From: Perkinsus olseni
Lineage: Eukaryota > Perkinsozoa > Perkinsida
DNA length: 64,000 nt
Assembly: GCA_013115125.1 (NCBI GenBank)
Contig: JABANN010000007.1
Location: 1 to 64,000, forward strand
Reading direction: 5' to 3'
Shown: positions 22,289-33,639 of the stretch, piece by piece
Layout of the letters: the number at the start of each line of letters is the position of its first letter
Position numbering within the stretch: the stretch's first letter is position 1
Program-made: the position numbers and the translations under genes
The notes under the pieces: generated by a model
Seen by the model: only the letters and a program-made list of their open reading frames with translations
Told to the model about the DNA's origin: nothing
Database searches by the model: none

Positions 22289-25200
22289 TCAGCCTTTGAC
22301 CTTGGCGAAGTTGAGCCCTCTCAGCTCGATACGCCAGTCATACTTGCCCAATGTTATTGGCGGGCGCTTGACCACAATGTGGAACCTATCAGACGATCGT
22401 CGCGGATGCCAAGATACCGAAAGCTCGCACCGAGGTGGGTGTGACAGTCCCATATCAGTGATGGTGAATAGCAAATCCTGCTCGCCGGTCGAATCGATGT
22501 ATCTGGTAACCGATGAATGCTCGTGTGTGACAAACTGAAATATACTTGATCTCATCTGGCGCAACGGTGGAGCCAACGAAGACGAGCCTCTCCACGCCCA
22601 GCCTCATCTGTGGCCATCCCGACAGCTTCCCGTGGATTCGCGTCGGTCTCCCTTTGTCATCTAGTGTGTCGTGGAGAGGGATACTCAGAGGCTCAGCCTA
22701 GGAAAAGGAAGTTAACTCTTAAAGATAACCGCGCGCCGAGGATCCACTTTCAATGTCCTGTAACGATAATCGAACTTCATGTAGAGGAATTCCCCCTTCA
22801 AGTGCTCGTATCCGTCGCCGGCATCGATAAAGAGCCTCCCCGAAGCATGGGCCATCATACCACCCTCCGCGGGGTCTATGGCACAGTTCACGAAGACTGT
22901 GTACCTGCCGCATCATCAAAGCTACGAAGCGAACAGCAGGTCAGTAGTGCTTACGGGTCGTTGTCCATGGCCTGTGTGGACCTTCTTCTCCTCATCTTTC
23001 TGCTGATAATACTTCCAGCACGCACATACACAGGTACCGAATAAGCTGGCAGTCTCAGCTCGTGATCCAAGCCTCCCGTCTTCCAGTCAAACGTGTAGAA
23101 GTCATACCTAGAGGGGTCTATCCGTGTGGGCCAGTACTCTACGCCCTATCAGCTGATGGTAAAACTGCTGAGACTGCCCTACCATCCATCATGAGCATGT
23201 CTAGACTGAGGCAGATATACATGATCATTCATACTCCTCTCCACGGAGTGAGACACCGCCTTGACGAGGATATCATCGCCAACCTGATTCCTAATCTTCT
23301 TCTTCTTCTTCTTCAGCAGCAGCAATAACAACAGCTACGATTCCGTGTATACTCACCATGATGTGCGTATTCTGAGTCGCCTCCGAGAATGTGTTGATGT
23401 CATCATGATTATCAAACCATAAAGGACGTATAACGGGTCTCCCACCCAGCGAGTATTCCATAAACAAAGTGTACCACATAGGCATTAATGTATACCTCAC
23501 ACTCACGGCTCCCCTAACATGTTCAAGTGCCTCCGGCCCCAGCATCCATGGTTCCCTTCTGAGAGTATCCAAATGGGCATGGGCTCGATAGAAGGGATAT
23601 GCGAGAGCCCCCAGCTGATGCCATCGGATAAAGAGCTCATTAGTTGGGTTACCAAAGAACCCCGGCACGTCCGCACCCACGAAAGACATGCCATTCACAG
23701 CCATCGATAGGAGCATCGGCACGCTATGGGCCAGATGGACGAAGTCAGCCATGTTGTCGCCGGTCCAGATCGGACCATACCGATGCGAACCAGTGAAGAA
23801 GCTTCTTGACAGCACGAACGGTCGACGCTTACCTTGCGATCGAGCCAGCATTCCTTCAGAAGAAGCTCGATGGACATACATACCATACAAGTTGTGCAAA
23901 TCTCGATGCTCCACATTCGAGTGATGTATCACATCACGCGGCATAGTCATCTCAGGACCGTCGAAAACCGATGGTTCATTCATATCGTTCCATATGTACA
24001 AGTCCTCACTAGAACCCTTGTACTGAGTGAAATTGAATAGTTCTGACCAAATGGCTCTGACTGCCACATCACTGAAGTCGGGGTACTTGGAGTTACCGGG
24101 CCAACATGAACCCACGAAAGGCGAACCCTTCTTGGTTTGCACGAATGCCTTCTCGGCCTCGAACTTCTCATATACACTGTAGTCATCATCCACTTTGATG
24201 TGAGGATCAACAATGGCCACCATCTTCCTCCTCGTTTTAACCACACTTTCGAGCATCTCTTCGGGGTCGGCAAATCTGTCCTTGTCCCAGGTGAAGTAGC
24301 GTTTGCCATCAGTATGTTCGATGTCCAGCCATAGCACATCAAGCGGGACATCATTAGCATCGAATCTACACGAAAGGAGTTGGATCAGCGCGATTACATT
24401 AACGAACAATATACTTCTGGTTCACTGTCTTAACATCAGCGATGTCGTCGTAGTTCCATCGGCTCTGATGCTTGCCCAAAGCGAACATCGGAATAGTAGA
24501 TGGGAATCCTGTGACGGTATGGTACTTGTATAGAACCTACCGATCAATTCATCCGAACGCCCTCAAACCATCTGCCATATTACCTCGTAGGGCTCCAGAC
24601 CCGTAAGGATGAACATATCAATTATCCCTGATTCCGACAGGAACCAAGACTTAGCGTCGTGAAGAGGCTGGTGGATCTCCTTCTCATGATAATGTGGGGT
24701 ATCAACTGAATACGGGAAAAAGAACCATCATTGCGTGATTAATGCCGTGAGAAATTCCAGCCTCCACTCGAGTCGAGGCCAGAGGACCGACTCACTCACC
24801 TTTCACGAATGTTTCCGACGGGTTGTTCCAGAGCAATCCGCTAACAAAAGGTTGGTCGAAGTGGGCCTCGTGATCAGGATCATCTTTGTAGTGGAAGGAA
24901 AGGAGGAAGGGCGACCCACCATACAAAGAGGTTGGCGAGTCAACCGGATACCTAGGAAGCAAGAATCAGTCGGACGAGCAGCGTCGACCACGGCACGACT
25001 CACTCAAAAACGTCGGTGTTGTAAATCCTATATGGGTCGTCGAAGCGCGGCAGGTCAAGGCTCGTCGAGTGACCGGCTAGGCCGTAAGCATGTCGGGATG
25101 CCACCATAGTCACATCAACGCCAACAGCAGCTGGCCCGCGAGGTTTAGTGTCAGTAAACGAGTTGAATGTTTCTTGCCACAAATCAGATGTATCTGGAAG

Positions 25201-26157
25201 AGAAGACACTCGTTCGATATGGTTACCTGTAAGTTGCGGACCAATCTCAGTCGCATCTGCGACACTGGTGTCTCCCTCTGCCTTAGCCTGAATGGAGCCT
25301 TCTGCCTTCCGACGATAGACTTCAAAATTCATAAGCCCGTCCTTGTTGACACTTATCACCGGCTTATCGTTGTGGGACCTGGCAAAAAGCGCTTAGACCT
25401 CAGAAGTTCCGAACGTGCCTCACAAGCAGAAGCAACCTGAGAACATCAACCTACACATCAATTTGGACGGGGTCAAATCCAATATGAACTTTACAACGGT
25501 GCCGAGGATCCGTCGTCACGAGAAGTGTGACACCTCGGTCGTCCTGCTTATACCTATCAAAAATACAACGACGCCATGATTATACTGCCATAACGGCTCA
25601 CTGACTTACTCGACTTCTGCCCATGATATGATCGGTAAGGAATCATCCATCACGACGTCGTTCTTGGGTATTCGGTACCTGTATATCGCCATGCCGGAGC
25701 ACGTCGCTAGTCATGGGCATGCCTAGGGAAAATGGGGTCTCTTTCATCTACTGTGACACGGACAATACCACACCGCCCGACGATGTCCTTGTGGAGCTGC
25801 ATCTCCAACAGGAGGAGTGTCGAAGAGTCGTACTAAAAGTAGGAAAGGCTTCGAATACGATGAGCCGAGCCACATCGGCCTACTTTGTTATGGAGTTCCA
25901 ACCTCATAGGCTCGGTCTTGGTCGGCCTTGATACTTTGCTATCGATGTACCAGGCGCCTTGCCACTCTCCGGCTTGACAAGTCTGTGCCCGATCAACCCA
26001 TTTGCGAAATCGACGACAGAAGGAGCCCTAGCAGGAGCAATTACGAGTCTCAGGTGACCCGCTGTCCTACCTGGTCGCATCTTCGGAACTTCCTGGCGTC
26101 CTCACCGTACACGGCGATAGCAGCCGAGGCGCAAAGTAAAGCGAGAATGCAAACCAT
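22289..26157 (-). CDS. GANAB: Glucosidase II alpha subunit (GH31), ER N-glycan trimming
   Basis: Glucosidase II removes the two inner alpha-1,3-glucoses from N-glycans in the ER lumen and so sets the calnexin cycle. The start at 26157 gives a short signal peptide (MVCILALLCASAAIAVYG) and then the cysteine region seen in this family (FRRCDQ, intron, SFCRRFRKW). The N-domain hallmark YRIYNTDVFEYPV is near 25010. A long catalytic exon spans 23340-24370. It contains the nucleophile motif WNDMNEPS (23970-23992), the acid/base motif WTGDNMADF (near 23750-23770), and FVGADVPGFFGNPT. C-terminal beta-domain exons include VERLVFVGSTVAP near 22570 and end with KRPPITLGKYDWRIEL before the stop at 22289. 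All catalytic residues seen are intact. The start lies only about 420 bp from the divergent PKA-R start. Confidence 0.92.
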
Positions 26158-26574
26158 GCTGCTGGCCCCACTTCCGATGACGGCAATGGAGAGAGGAGCA
26201 AGATTTTTGGGCGAGCGCTATTGTATTAGCGCATAGTGCACACCGAAAGTTGAGTCCACAAAGCTGCTTAAGACGCAGCCTTGCGGGCTCTCCTTGAGTG
26301 AGGGATCTAGTCCGCCAAGCGTCTCTTCTATACCCTCATCTCTCTGGAAGGCCCCTAAGGTGAGAGGTCTGTCCGTGAGACGTCTCACCTCAAAGGAAGT
26401 CCCGTCGTTGACGGAAGTTTCCACGAGGATACACCCTCCTTCTGCTGCCGGCAGTGATTCTCTACATACCAATGTCTACTTCTGTAGCGCACAAGCGCAG
26501 GCTCTTCGCTGTAAGAGTGCACGATGCTTGTTATTATAACGTACTTAACTACTGTCTGGCAGGGATGCCTGACG
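26158..26574. promoter_or_regulatory. Divergent intergenic region between GANAB and PKA-R
   Basis: About 420 bp separate the two start codons, so both promoters should lie here. The stretch is open on both strands (minus 26218-26472; plus 26240-26539). The plus frame could be joined in frame to the PKA-R start through an intron ending at CTGGCAG (26562), but it has no ATG. I therefore treat it as 5' leader or promoter rather than coding. No TATA or other box stands out. Confidence 0.4.
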
Positions 26575-28146
26575 ATGTGTAAAGCAGCTCCAACAGATGG
26601 AGACGCCTTCGAATCCGAGCCCGAGGAAAGCGACGACGACACTCTAGGCGAGCTACCACCGGTATGCTCTCGACCTCAAGCGGCGCGGTGAATCTTCGTG
26701 GGTTTCCTCAGGGATTTTTCGATCAAGTGCCCAAGGGCCCTCGAGGCTCAGTTTCCGCTGAAGCCTACGGTCAATGGAATGTAAAGAAGCTATTCAATCC
26801 GCCTATTCATCCAAAGACTGATGATCAGAAGAGGCGAATTAAAGAAGTATGCTATCTGAACAATACTGCCTTCCAGTCGTGACAGGGTGGGGGAGTATCC
26901 AGCTTGTGAAGAAACTTCCATAGGTACTATCACAATCTTTCATGTTTACTTCTCTCGATGGCGAAGATTTGGAATCCGTCATTCTGGCGGCTGAGGAGGT
27001 GATCATTTGCTTATAGAATACATCTATACGGTACTTGTTAGGTGGCCATTGAGTCTGGCAATCGGATCATCAATCAAGGCGAGGATGGTAATCACCTTTA
27101 CATAGTCGAGAAGGGGCAACTCGATTGTTACAAGAAATTCCCAGGTGAGCCTTTGTTCCTCGGAATTGGTGCTTATCAATCCGGTGTGGCTGGACCCTCG
27201 CAATCCGACGTCCTTTCCATCCAGACGGGGAGAAGAAAGTGAAGACATGCGTTCCTGGAGATTGCTTTGGCGAACTATCCCTCTTGTACAACACACCTCG
27301 AGCCGCCAGCGTAGAGGCTACCGAGCCCTGCACTTTATGGCGTTTAGACCGGGAGACTTTCAATCATATTGTCAAGGTATGTGTGGTTATCAAGCGTCGT
27401 CGGCCTGTTGGGACGTCCTTTTCTGTAGGAATCTGCATCTCGTAAGCGCGTCCGCTATGAAACCTTTCTACGCTCCGTGCCCGTCTTCAACTCTTTGGAC
27501 GCCTACGAGCTATCGCAGGTGGGGTGACCTGTTTCACGTGGGTTGACCTCGGCGATTATCCCTTCACTCTCGAAAGGAATAGGAATGATATTCGATCGGG
27601 TTGCTGTCATCAGTCATATGCAGGTGGCTGATGCTCTGAAGACTGAGTCGTTCACTGCTGGACAGACCATTGTGCAACAGGTGAGGCTTGAGGTTGCCAC
27701 AACAATGATCAATCATCTGTGTCAGGGCGAGCCTGGAGATCAGTTTTATCTAATTGAAAACGGCACCTGTCAGGCATTCAAAGATGAACAAGAAGAAGCA
27801 GTGAAGGAGTAACTCGGCATCGTTCTTCGGATCGATGCCTTCGTAGCATGGTGTAGACCCACGCCATTCGAGAACACTCGACAGATCCGAACAGAGCCGC
27901 TCGTTCCATTTGACAGTTACAAAGTCGGTGATTACTTCGGCGAGCTTGCTCTGCTACGCGACGCTCCACGAGCAGCCACCGTGAAGGCGACGAGTGATGT
28001 GGACTGCCTAGTCATCGAACGAAGAGCATTCAAGCGGTAATCTGATGGGCTTCAGTCCGTTGAGTGTGGATGTCGTTTATTATGTTATCAGGCTGCTTGG
28101 GTCTTTGGAGCAGATCATGGCTAGAGAGTCGAAGGCCTACAAGTAG
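26575..28146 (+). CDS. cAMP-dependent protein kinase regulatory subunit
   Basis: The regulatory subunit holds the PKA catalytic subunit inactive until cAMP binds its two cyclic-nucleotide domains. The protein starts [13 protein letters not shown] with an acidic stretch. After an intron ending near 26710 it reads an inhibitor segment, [12 protein letters not shown] (26735-26770). Two cyclic-nucleotide-binding domains follow: the first has [16 protein letters not shown] (near 27267-27310), the second [16 protein letters not shown] (near 27936-27980). Both keep the phosphate-binding arginine, and PRAA rather than PRTA favours cAMP over cGMP. The stop at 28144-28146 follows MARESKAYK. Six to eight short exons are needed. 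Two things are odd: the N-terminus is short, with no obvious dimerisation/docking domain, and the inhibitor site has Pro where the first Arg of RRxS is expected. Confidence 0.88.
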
Positions 28147-28284
28147 GCCAAATCCGTTCATGCCCGTGATGTGTTAAAGAATCGCTGATGTTCCTCCCCT
28201 CGGATTTTTCGTTTTGAGTTGGATGGAATCATCCCAAATCGCGAGTTGGGGATCATGAAGCAATACTTGCGACAACGCAACGCA

Positions 28285-29930
28285 TTAGTAAATACACTTG
28301 AAGCCTCGAAGGGAAGGAATCACCATCACTCCAGCACTCCCCACTCTCCCAGCCAGCCTGTAAAGTAATGCGTTGAGGATATCTGTCGATCCACATCCAA
28401 CATAAAAAAGTTCCGTAAACACCAGTAGCATCAAATGTCCAGAACTTACAAGATCCTGGTATACCTGATGAAGAGACCCGATCTCACAGAGTTTGATCCA
28501 GCGACTAGTTCGGCACGTCAGCCTTGGAGGATCGAAAAGATAGTTGCAGCCGAGGAAGGCACTCACTTTACCTATAGAATCCTCATACGTAGAGCAATGC
28601 TTCTGGCATTCAGCTGCGGTGTCATGGAAAGGCACCGTCGTAACTGCATCATCGTGGCCCCAGCCTCGAGCATTAGCTCGACGTGTTGTACAATTAGACC
28701 TCCCTCGATTGGTGGAGGAGAGAACCGCCGGGTACTGAGGAAGCCAGTGGCTTCAAGCCACGACAGTTTTCGAATTTTCTAATCATTTCTAATCGCTTGA
28801 GTGAGCAACCTTCAATGGTGGAGAGAAGACTCACTCGAGACAGTCCGAAGACGTCTGTTCGACCGAATACAACCAAGTGTCTGCCATGATGGCCGATCAA
28901 CCGATAATTAGAGGGAAGCCGGATCTCGCTATAGCGGCACTGGAACGTCTTCCACCTAGATAATTCTCCGTAGGGCAAGGCAGTTGGACCTGAGTAATGT
29001 CATATAGCTGAGGCGAGCTAGCTCGAGTACGAGTCGCACTGTCACGGGATGAACCTTCTGAGAGCCTACTCAAATTGTCTCCGAGTTCCTCTCCCGAACC
29101 AGCGCCTGTTATAACAAGCTTTGGACGTATCTGTCGATGAAGAAATCGTCCTCGATACGCTGCTGTGTAGCATCGAGGAGCCCTCGCGAGCCGTTTGCTG
29201 TGGGCCACCGCGGCTCACTCCTCCTCCAGAGAAGAGCTCAGGCAACAGCTGGCAGCCGATCACAGCCAATGGATGCATGACAAGAACGTCTGGCGATCGG
29301 TGGATGATCTGCCTTCTCCATCCAGAGTCCAGGTGACGATATAACTGAAGTGATCAACGGAATTCGAACTTTGCGAAATCTCGAGCAAGGTCAGGGACAG
29401 TTTGATAGCAGTGGAACTTGGAGATCGGCGTCCGCGTACTTGCTTTCTTGTTGTGAAATCCTGTGTCTTCGATATTTTTGATCTCCGTTTCACCGTGTTG
29501 CCTCGACGTCGATCTTCATCACGAAACGTGCACTCAAAAGGAGCTGCATCGGCCTTCAGACGGTATTCGTAGTATCCGTAACCGAGCCGCTCGATGAGGC
29601 AGACTGAAGGATCGTGGCGCAGGGTGTATCTGCTACGAGCTCTCTGGGCGCGTCGCAGTAGAGTAGTTTCGGATTGCAGATAGTCGGGAGTCGTTACTGT
29701 AATGATTCCTTAGGTTCCCCTTCATCTTCGCAATCAACCTCATCCGTGCTGGGCCGGATGACTATCAGCTTATGACTCAGAGGTGGCCCATTTGGCGTCG
29801 ATTCGATCCTGAGTGAGTTTTCTCTTCTCGCTTTGCCTGGTGAGAGACTACGAATTGCGCTACATCTGGAGCAGCCTTGTGATTGATCCTATATGTCCAG
29901 CTCTGGCATCATGGAGTACGGTGCAGAGGA
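28285..29930 (-). CDS. Unrecognised multi-exon gene
   Basis: Several minus-strand stretches have coding-like composition and apparent splice signals. They include an upstream exon near 29720-29800 (TPNGPPLSHKLIVIRPSTDE), an exon near 29500-29690 (SVCLIERLGYGYYEYRLKAD, then a basic run KRRSKISK), one near 29120-29200 (RGLLDATQQRIEDDFFIDRY), one near 28830-28910 (RLIGHHGRHLVVFGRTDV), and a terminal stretch ending at 28285. I could not phase all junctions, so the span and start are approximate. The HHGRHLVVFGR segment recalls a kelch-type beta-propeller blade, but a single blade is not enough to assign a family. Parts could be decayed. Confidence 0.45.
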
Positions 29931-30144
29931 AGATGAGTGGCCACAAATGAACCATGGAATTTACTAGACTCGATGGTTGGGATACCGGCGTTTATGGTTC
30001 GACTTAGGCCTGCCCGTGGGCGAAAGTGAAACCACCCAGTCAATGGCAACGCTAGGACAAACACCAACGCGTAAGCTATAGCATCGAAACTATCTGTGAT
30101 TCGGTAGGTGACAACGGTGCATGTAGGTAGCTTAATCTCTCGAG

Positions 30145-31629
30145 TCAAATCATAACTTCATAAGCCTCCGCTTTCTCGGCTTCCTGAGGGTCTGCGGCGC
30201 CCAGCCAGAGATCCAGGATAGCCTCAACCTGATTTCTGGCAGCTACCATATCAGGTGTGTCGTTGTTCGACGGAGCCTTCATCTCAGAGTGGTGAGCTCC
30301 ACTGGGGATCATGATAGCTACTATAGTTTCCGACAAGTTGCTAGTAACCGCACCTGCCGTCCAGCCGTCCGTTCCGCCGTTAACAAACAGCACACGAGAC
30401 GTTATCTTGGGCAGCGTGGACTCGTCGAAACCCCAAAGGTCATTGAGTCTATGCTCTCGCGTAGAATCTGAAAAATTACGGAAGGCACGGCTACCGAAGG
30501 ACTTTTTGCAATGTGCATTGAGCCACCGATCCACAGAGAACTTCCGTGATGGGAACATATCAGATGGAAGACCATAGGTGGAAATATGTTCGACTAGCTG
30601 AGTGCACGTCTGCCAATCCCAGGACCGTCCAGCTTGTCCGATGCCACAGCCAGTCCAATCACCGCACGAGGCCGAGTAAACACCATTCTTATCGGGCGAG
30701 GGTAGATGCCGAGCAACGTCCAAGCAAGTATCACCCTTGGCCATCGCCTTGAAGACGCCTTGGATGCCCGACTGCTCCACCGTGGTGCACAACTTGTAGG
30801 TCAAAGAATTGCTGTCAGGTGGGTAGCTGGCCATGTTAGCACCGGAGAACTCTATTCGAACCATCTGCAGTAGTTCCTCGAGTAGATCATCCTCTGATCC
30901 AAAAGCTTCTGGATTGCAGATGCTCAGTTCATCCTTGGCCTGCTCAAAGGTCACGCGATCACCGTAGCGGTTGCGCAAGTCGTCGAAGGCTCGAATAACC
31001 GAGGCGGAGCAATTGGGACGGATTCTGTCGGCAGCGTCAGTGAGAAGGCTGTAGTATCCGCCATCGTAGGGAGCCTCCTGCGAGTAGAACCTACCAGGCG
31101 AGCTCGATGCATAAGCAGCATAGACCAATTTAGGGTATCGCAGGCGGAAGGCGAGGGCCAAGAAGCCGCTATAGCTACCACCAACAGCAACAACTCTGCA
31201 TCGCTTAGCACCCTCAACCGTCTCTAGAGTGTTTTGTAGAATGGTAGCGTGGTCCATGAGGCTCTGCTCCACCGATAAATACGGCAGGGACTCCTCGTAT
31301 TTAGGGGGTACCGAACTACCGTAGAACCTGTGCTCGCTCTCGATGACAAGACCGTTATTTGCTTCGGCCAACCGCTCCGAGATGAAGGGATATGCGACTC
31401 CCGACTCCGGAAGAGGGCTCTCCCCACCCATGATGTAATAAATAACGCAGTGATCCTTAGCAGAGTCATAATACTTAGTGCACAGCCAATAGTGCACCGG
31501 GAAGGTTGCCTGATGGCCGCCGGCTAGAGAGAAGTGATCCAGAGGCATATCTAGGGTGAGGAGCTCCTGATCGACCCCCGCGGCAAGCGCAGCAGCTACT
31601 AATAGCAGCGACAAGACACATGGAAGCAT
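30145..31629 (-). CDS. Serine carboxypeptidase / peptidase family S28 (PRCP/DPP-II like)
   Basis: S28 peptidases cleave after proline or remove dipeptides, in lysosomes or outside the cell. This 494-residue single exon starts MLPCVLSLLLVAAALAAG, a clean signal peptide. The oxyanion region appears as YYIMGGESPL and ESEHRFYG. The nucleophile serine is in VGGSYSGFLALAFRLRYP (31165-31182). The acid lies in FVNGGTDGWTAG and the histidine in PSGAHHSEM near the end. All three catalytic residues are in family order and spacing, and the length is typical. Several N-glycosylation sites (NCS, NFS, NLS) fit a secretory route. It has no intron although its neighbours do. The stop is at 30145. Confidence 0.92.
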   Translation of the reverse strand: MLPCVLSLLLVAAALAAGVDQELLTLDMPLDHFSLAGGHQATFPVHYWLCTKYYDSAKDHCVIYYIMGGESPLPESGVAYPFISERLAEANNGLVIESEHRFYGSSVPPKYEESLPYLSVEQSLMDHATILQNTLETVEGAKRCRVVAVGGSYSGFLALAFRLRYPKLVYAAYASSSPGRFYSQEAPYDGGYYSLLTDAADRIRPNCSASVIRAFDDLRNRYGDRVTFEQAKDELSICNPEAFGSEDDLLEELLQMVRIEFSGANMASYPPDSNSLTYKLCTTVEQSGIQGVFKAMAKGDTCLDVARHLPSPDKNGVYSASCGDWTGCGIGQAGRSWDWQTCTQLVEHISTYGLPSDMFPSRKFSVDRWLNAHCKKSFGSRAFRNFSDSTREHRLNDLWGFDESTLPKITSRVLFVNGGTDGWTAGAVTSNLSETIVAIMIPSGAHHSEMKAPSNNDTPDMVAARNQVEAILDLWLGAADPQEAEKAEAYEVMI

Positions 31630-32772
31630 TGATGGAGGTGATGTTAGAAGCTCTTCGACAATAACAACACTACTGATGATGAAACCGAAACTTGATCGTA
31701 AGAATGCTCATCCAGGACGCACGAATACCAAACACAGTAGGCGGATTAGAGAGAGTATAGAGGGTTACGAGATAACAAGGGAACCCAATAATATCACTAT
31801 CATCTCTTGGGGAGACAACGCAACGCGCAAGATCATGCACCTCAACGTCTATTTTGAATAACCCACTAGCTCAAGGACGGGAGTGAGGGTCCATCCATCA
31901 CTAGCGCACATCGCAAAGCTCAAGGTGTAGCGAGAACAGGGAAAAGCGTTTATAGGCGTTTATCATACGCGGGCGGTGCTAGCAGCAAATTCTAACCACT
32001 GCCCAGGTGTTCATAGAGGCATCTTAACCTGCTTCTCCCATCACCAACTCAACTTTGCTTAGATTTCATGTTCACTCATCGGCGCACTCATGGAACCTGG
32101 TATCGGGGATCCTCGACGCAGTGGATCAGGCCAGCGAGATTGATGCTCGTCACGGCCATCAACAGTCAGCTGTGCTACTCGCACGGCCTCCAGGCGTTGA
32201 AGCAGAGAGGCGCGCGAGGGGCCGAAGCTCCAGGGCGATCGAACAATGCATCCTCTGAGGAGGGATGTCTGCTAGGCGTGGTTCATCGCAGTACCCCGAG
32301 AACAAATGCATGTATGATTAGCATCACGCTGCGACCTGCATCCACGCAACAGGATGATAATCTGGACATCTGGTCGTTGCTCGATCTCCGCACAAGGGCA
32401 CGAAAGGACGTGCCTGTTGAGGGAAGATTGCGGCGGCTGCAATGTAGCCGACACCGTCATTCTGCCGATCCCCTGTTCCCAGAGGCGCACTGCAGCCCAG
32501 AGGCAGTATGCGAGGGTTATCGATGATGTGACTACTGAATTAGTAATCACAATACTTATTAATTGAGCTTGAGCGTGAGATTGATGTCAGGCGCGAAGTA
32601 GGTCCGAGCGTACGTTCGGCCATCACCCAGACAAAGAGCACACCATCCTCGTTCAACTGCTGCCCTTAGAAGACGTTAACATAACGCAAGAGCCCAGTGG
32701 ACTAAAAGTTAGTACTTGTTCCGAGAAGCTCCCGGAATACCGAAAGACTACTTAAGAACGAGTAGTACAAAG
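31630..32772. other. No gene supported
   Basis: A plus-strand open stretch of 152 codons (32068-32526) overlaps a second plus frame and a minus frame over the same bases and shows no motif, so I do not call it. The left end should hold the promoter of the S28 gene; the right end should hold the 3' region of the KH-domain gene. Confidence 0.4.
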
Positions 32773-33639
32773 TTAGACAGAAGACATAAGCACAATGGCT
32801 CGTATTGCTGCATGTACACCATCCAGAGTACCCTCAATACGAGCCAAATGACAGTTATTCTTTCCCGACTGGATATCGATCTCTACATGGCAGTTCTTTG
32901 ACAGCCATGCAAATAATGCTGGTGGTAAAACGTTGCTGCATTCGAAAACAATATTACAGAAATGAGCATCCACCAAGCCATCAATATCACCGGGGAGAAG
33001 AGCCAAGGGATCGTACACAAGTCTTACTGTATTAGCTAAGTGAGAGCGGTCATTCTGAACAGCTAGGGCAATGGATGCACAGGTTAGTGAAGTGAGCCTT
33101 CTATCACCACCATGCTTAACGACAGATACTTCCATAACGGTTTCCCCTTCATGTTGCAGCACAGGTTCGTCAGATGCTAGACTTGCATCAACACCCCGTG
33201 CGAGCTCCATGGATGCAGGACTGCCCAAACATACGTAAACTGACTCAACAGCGATGTCAGCCAATATGTAGTCACAGACGAGCTTCATTACCACGGTCTT
33301 CAGTGCCTCCAGACTGGGGGCGGCTATAACAAGCACTCGTAAGTTCGAATTAGCAAAATATGATCCATAGGGGGACAACTTCATAGCCGCCAAAGTCTCT
33401 TTTTCCAGACCAATGAGAGTCGAACCACCATGCCCCATTATAACCCCGGCTGTTGCTTCAGAAATAAGCATTTTAAACCAGAACGGCCCGGCCTTGAACC
33501 GCTCGTCTCTCACTCTGGCCGCCAGCTTTGCCCTTGCTTTGCGCTTCCTCGTCGAGCGAGAAGGTACACTTTTGGTACCTTGCTGCCCGAATGCCGCGAA
33601 ATCAGCCATCCCAACATCGAGGAGGATAGGGCGAGCCAT
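32773..33639 (-). CDS. KH-domain RNA-binding protein
   Basis: This single exon of 288 residues starts MARPILLDVGMADF at 33639. A basic segment (SRSTRKRKARAKLAAR) at residues 28-45 may be a nuclear signal. A type I KH domain follows at about residues 52-125: FWFKMLISEATAGVIMG, the GxxG loop as GHGG (33419-33447), then STLIGLEKETLAAMKLS and a second strand RVLVIAAPSLEALKTVVMKL. This is the pattern of NOVA/PCBP-type KH domains that bind short single-stranded RNA. The C-terminal 150 residues have no clear motif, although the final part (CHLARIEGTLDGVHAAIRAI) resembles the end of a degenerate second KH. Like the adjoining S28 and SERINC genes it has no intron. The target RNA is unknown. Confidence 0.85.
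   Translation of the reverse strand: MARPILLDVGMADFAAFGQQGTKSVPSRSTRKRKARAKLAARVRDERFKAGPFWFKMLISEATAGVIMGHGGSTLIGLEKETLAAMKLSPYGSYFANSNLRVLVIAAPSLEALKTVVMKLVCDYILADIAVESVYVCLGSPASMELARGVDASLASDEPVLQHEGETVMEVSVVKHGGDRRLTSLTCASIALAVQNDRSHLANTVRLVYDPLALLPGDIDGLVDAHFCNIVFECSNVLPPALFAWLSKNCHVEIDIQSGKNNCHLARIEGTLDGVHAAIRAIVLMSSV

Noticed and set aside
32068-32526. Plus-strand gene of 152 codons
   Set aside because: It overlaps open frames in two other registers, carries no motif and has no splice or promoter context.
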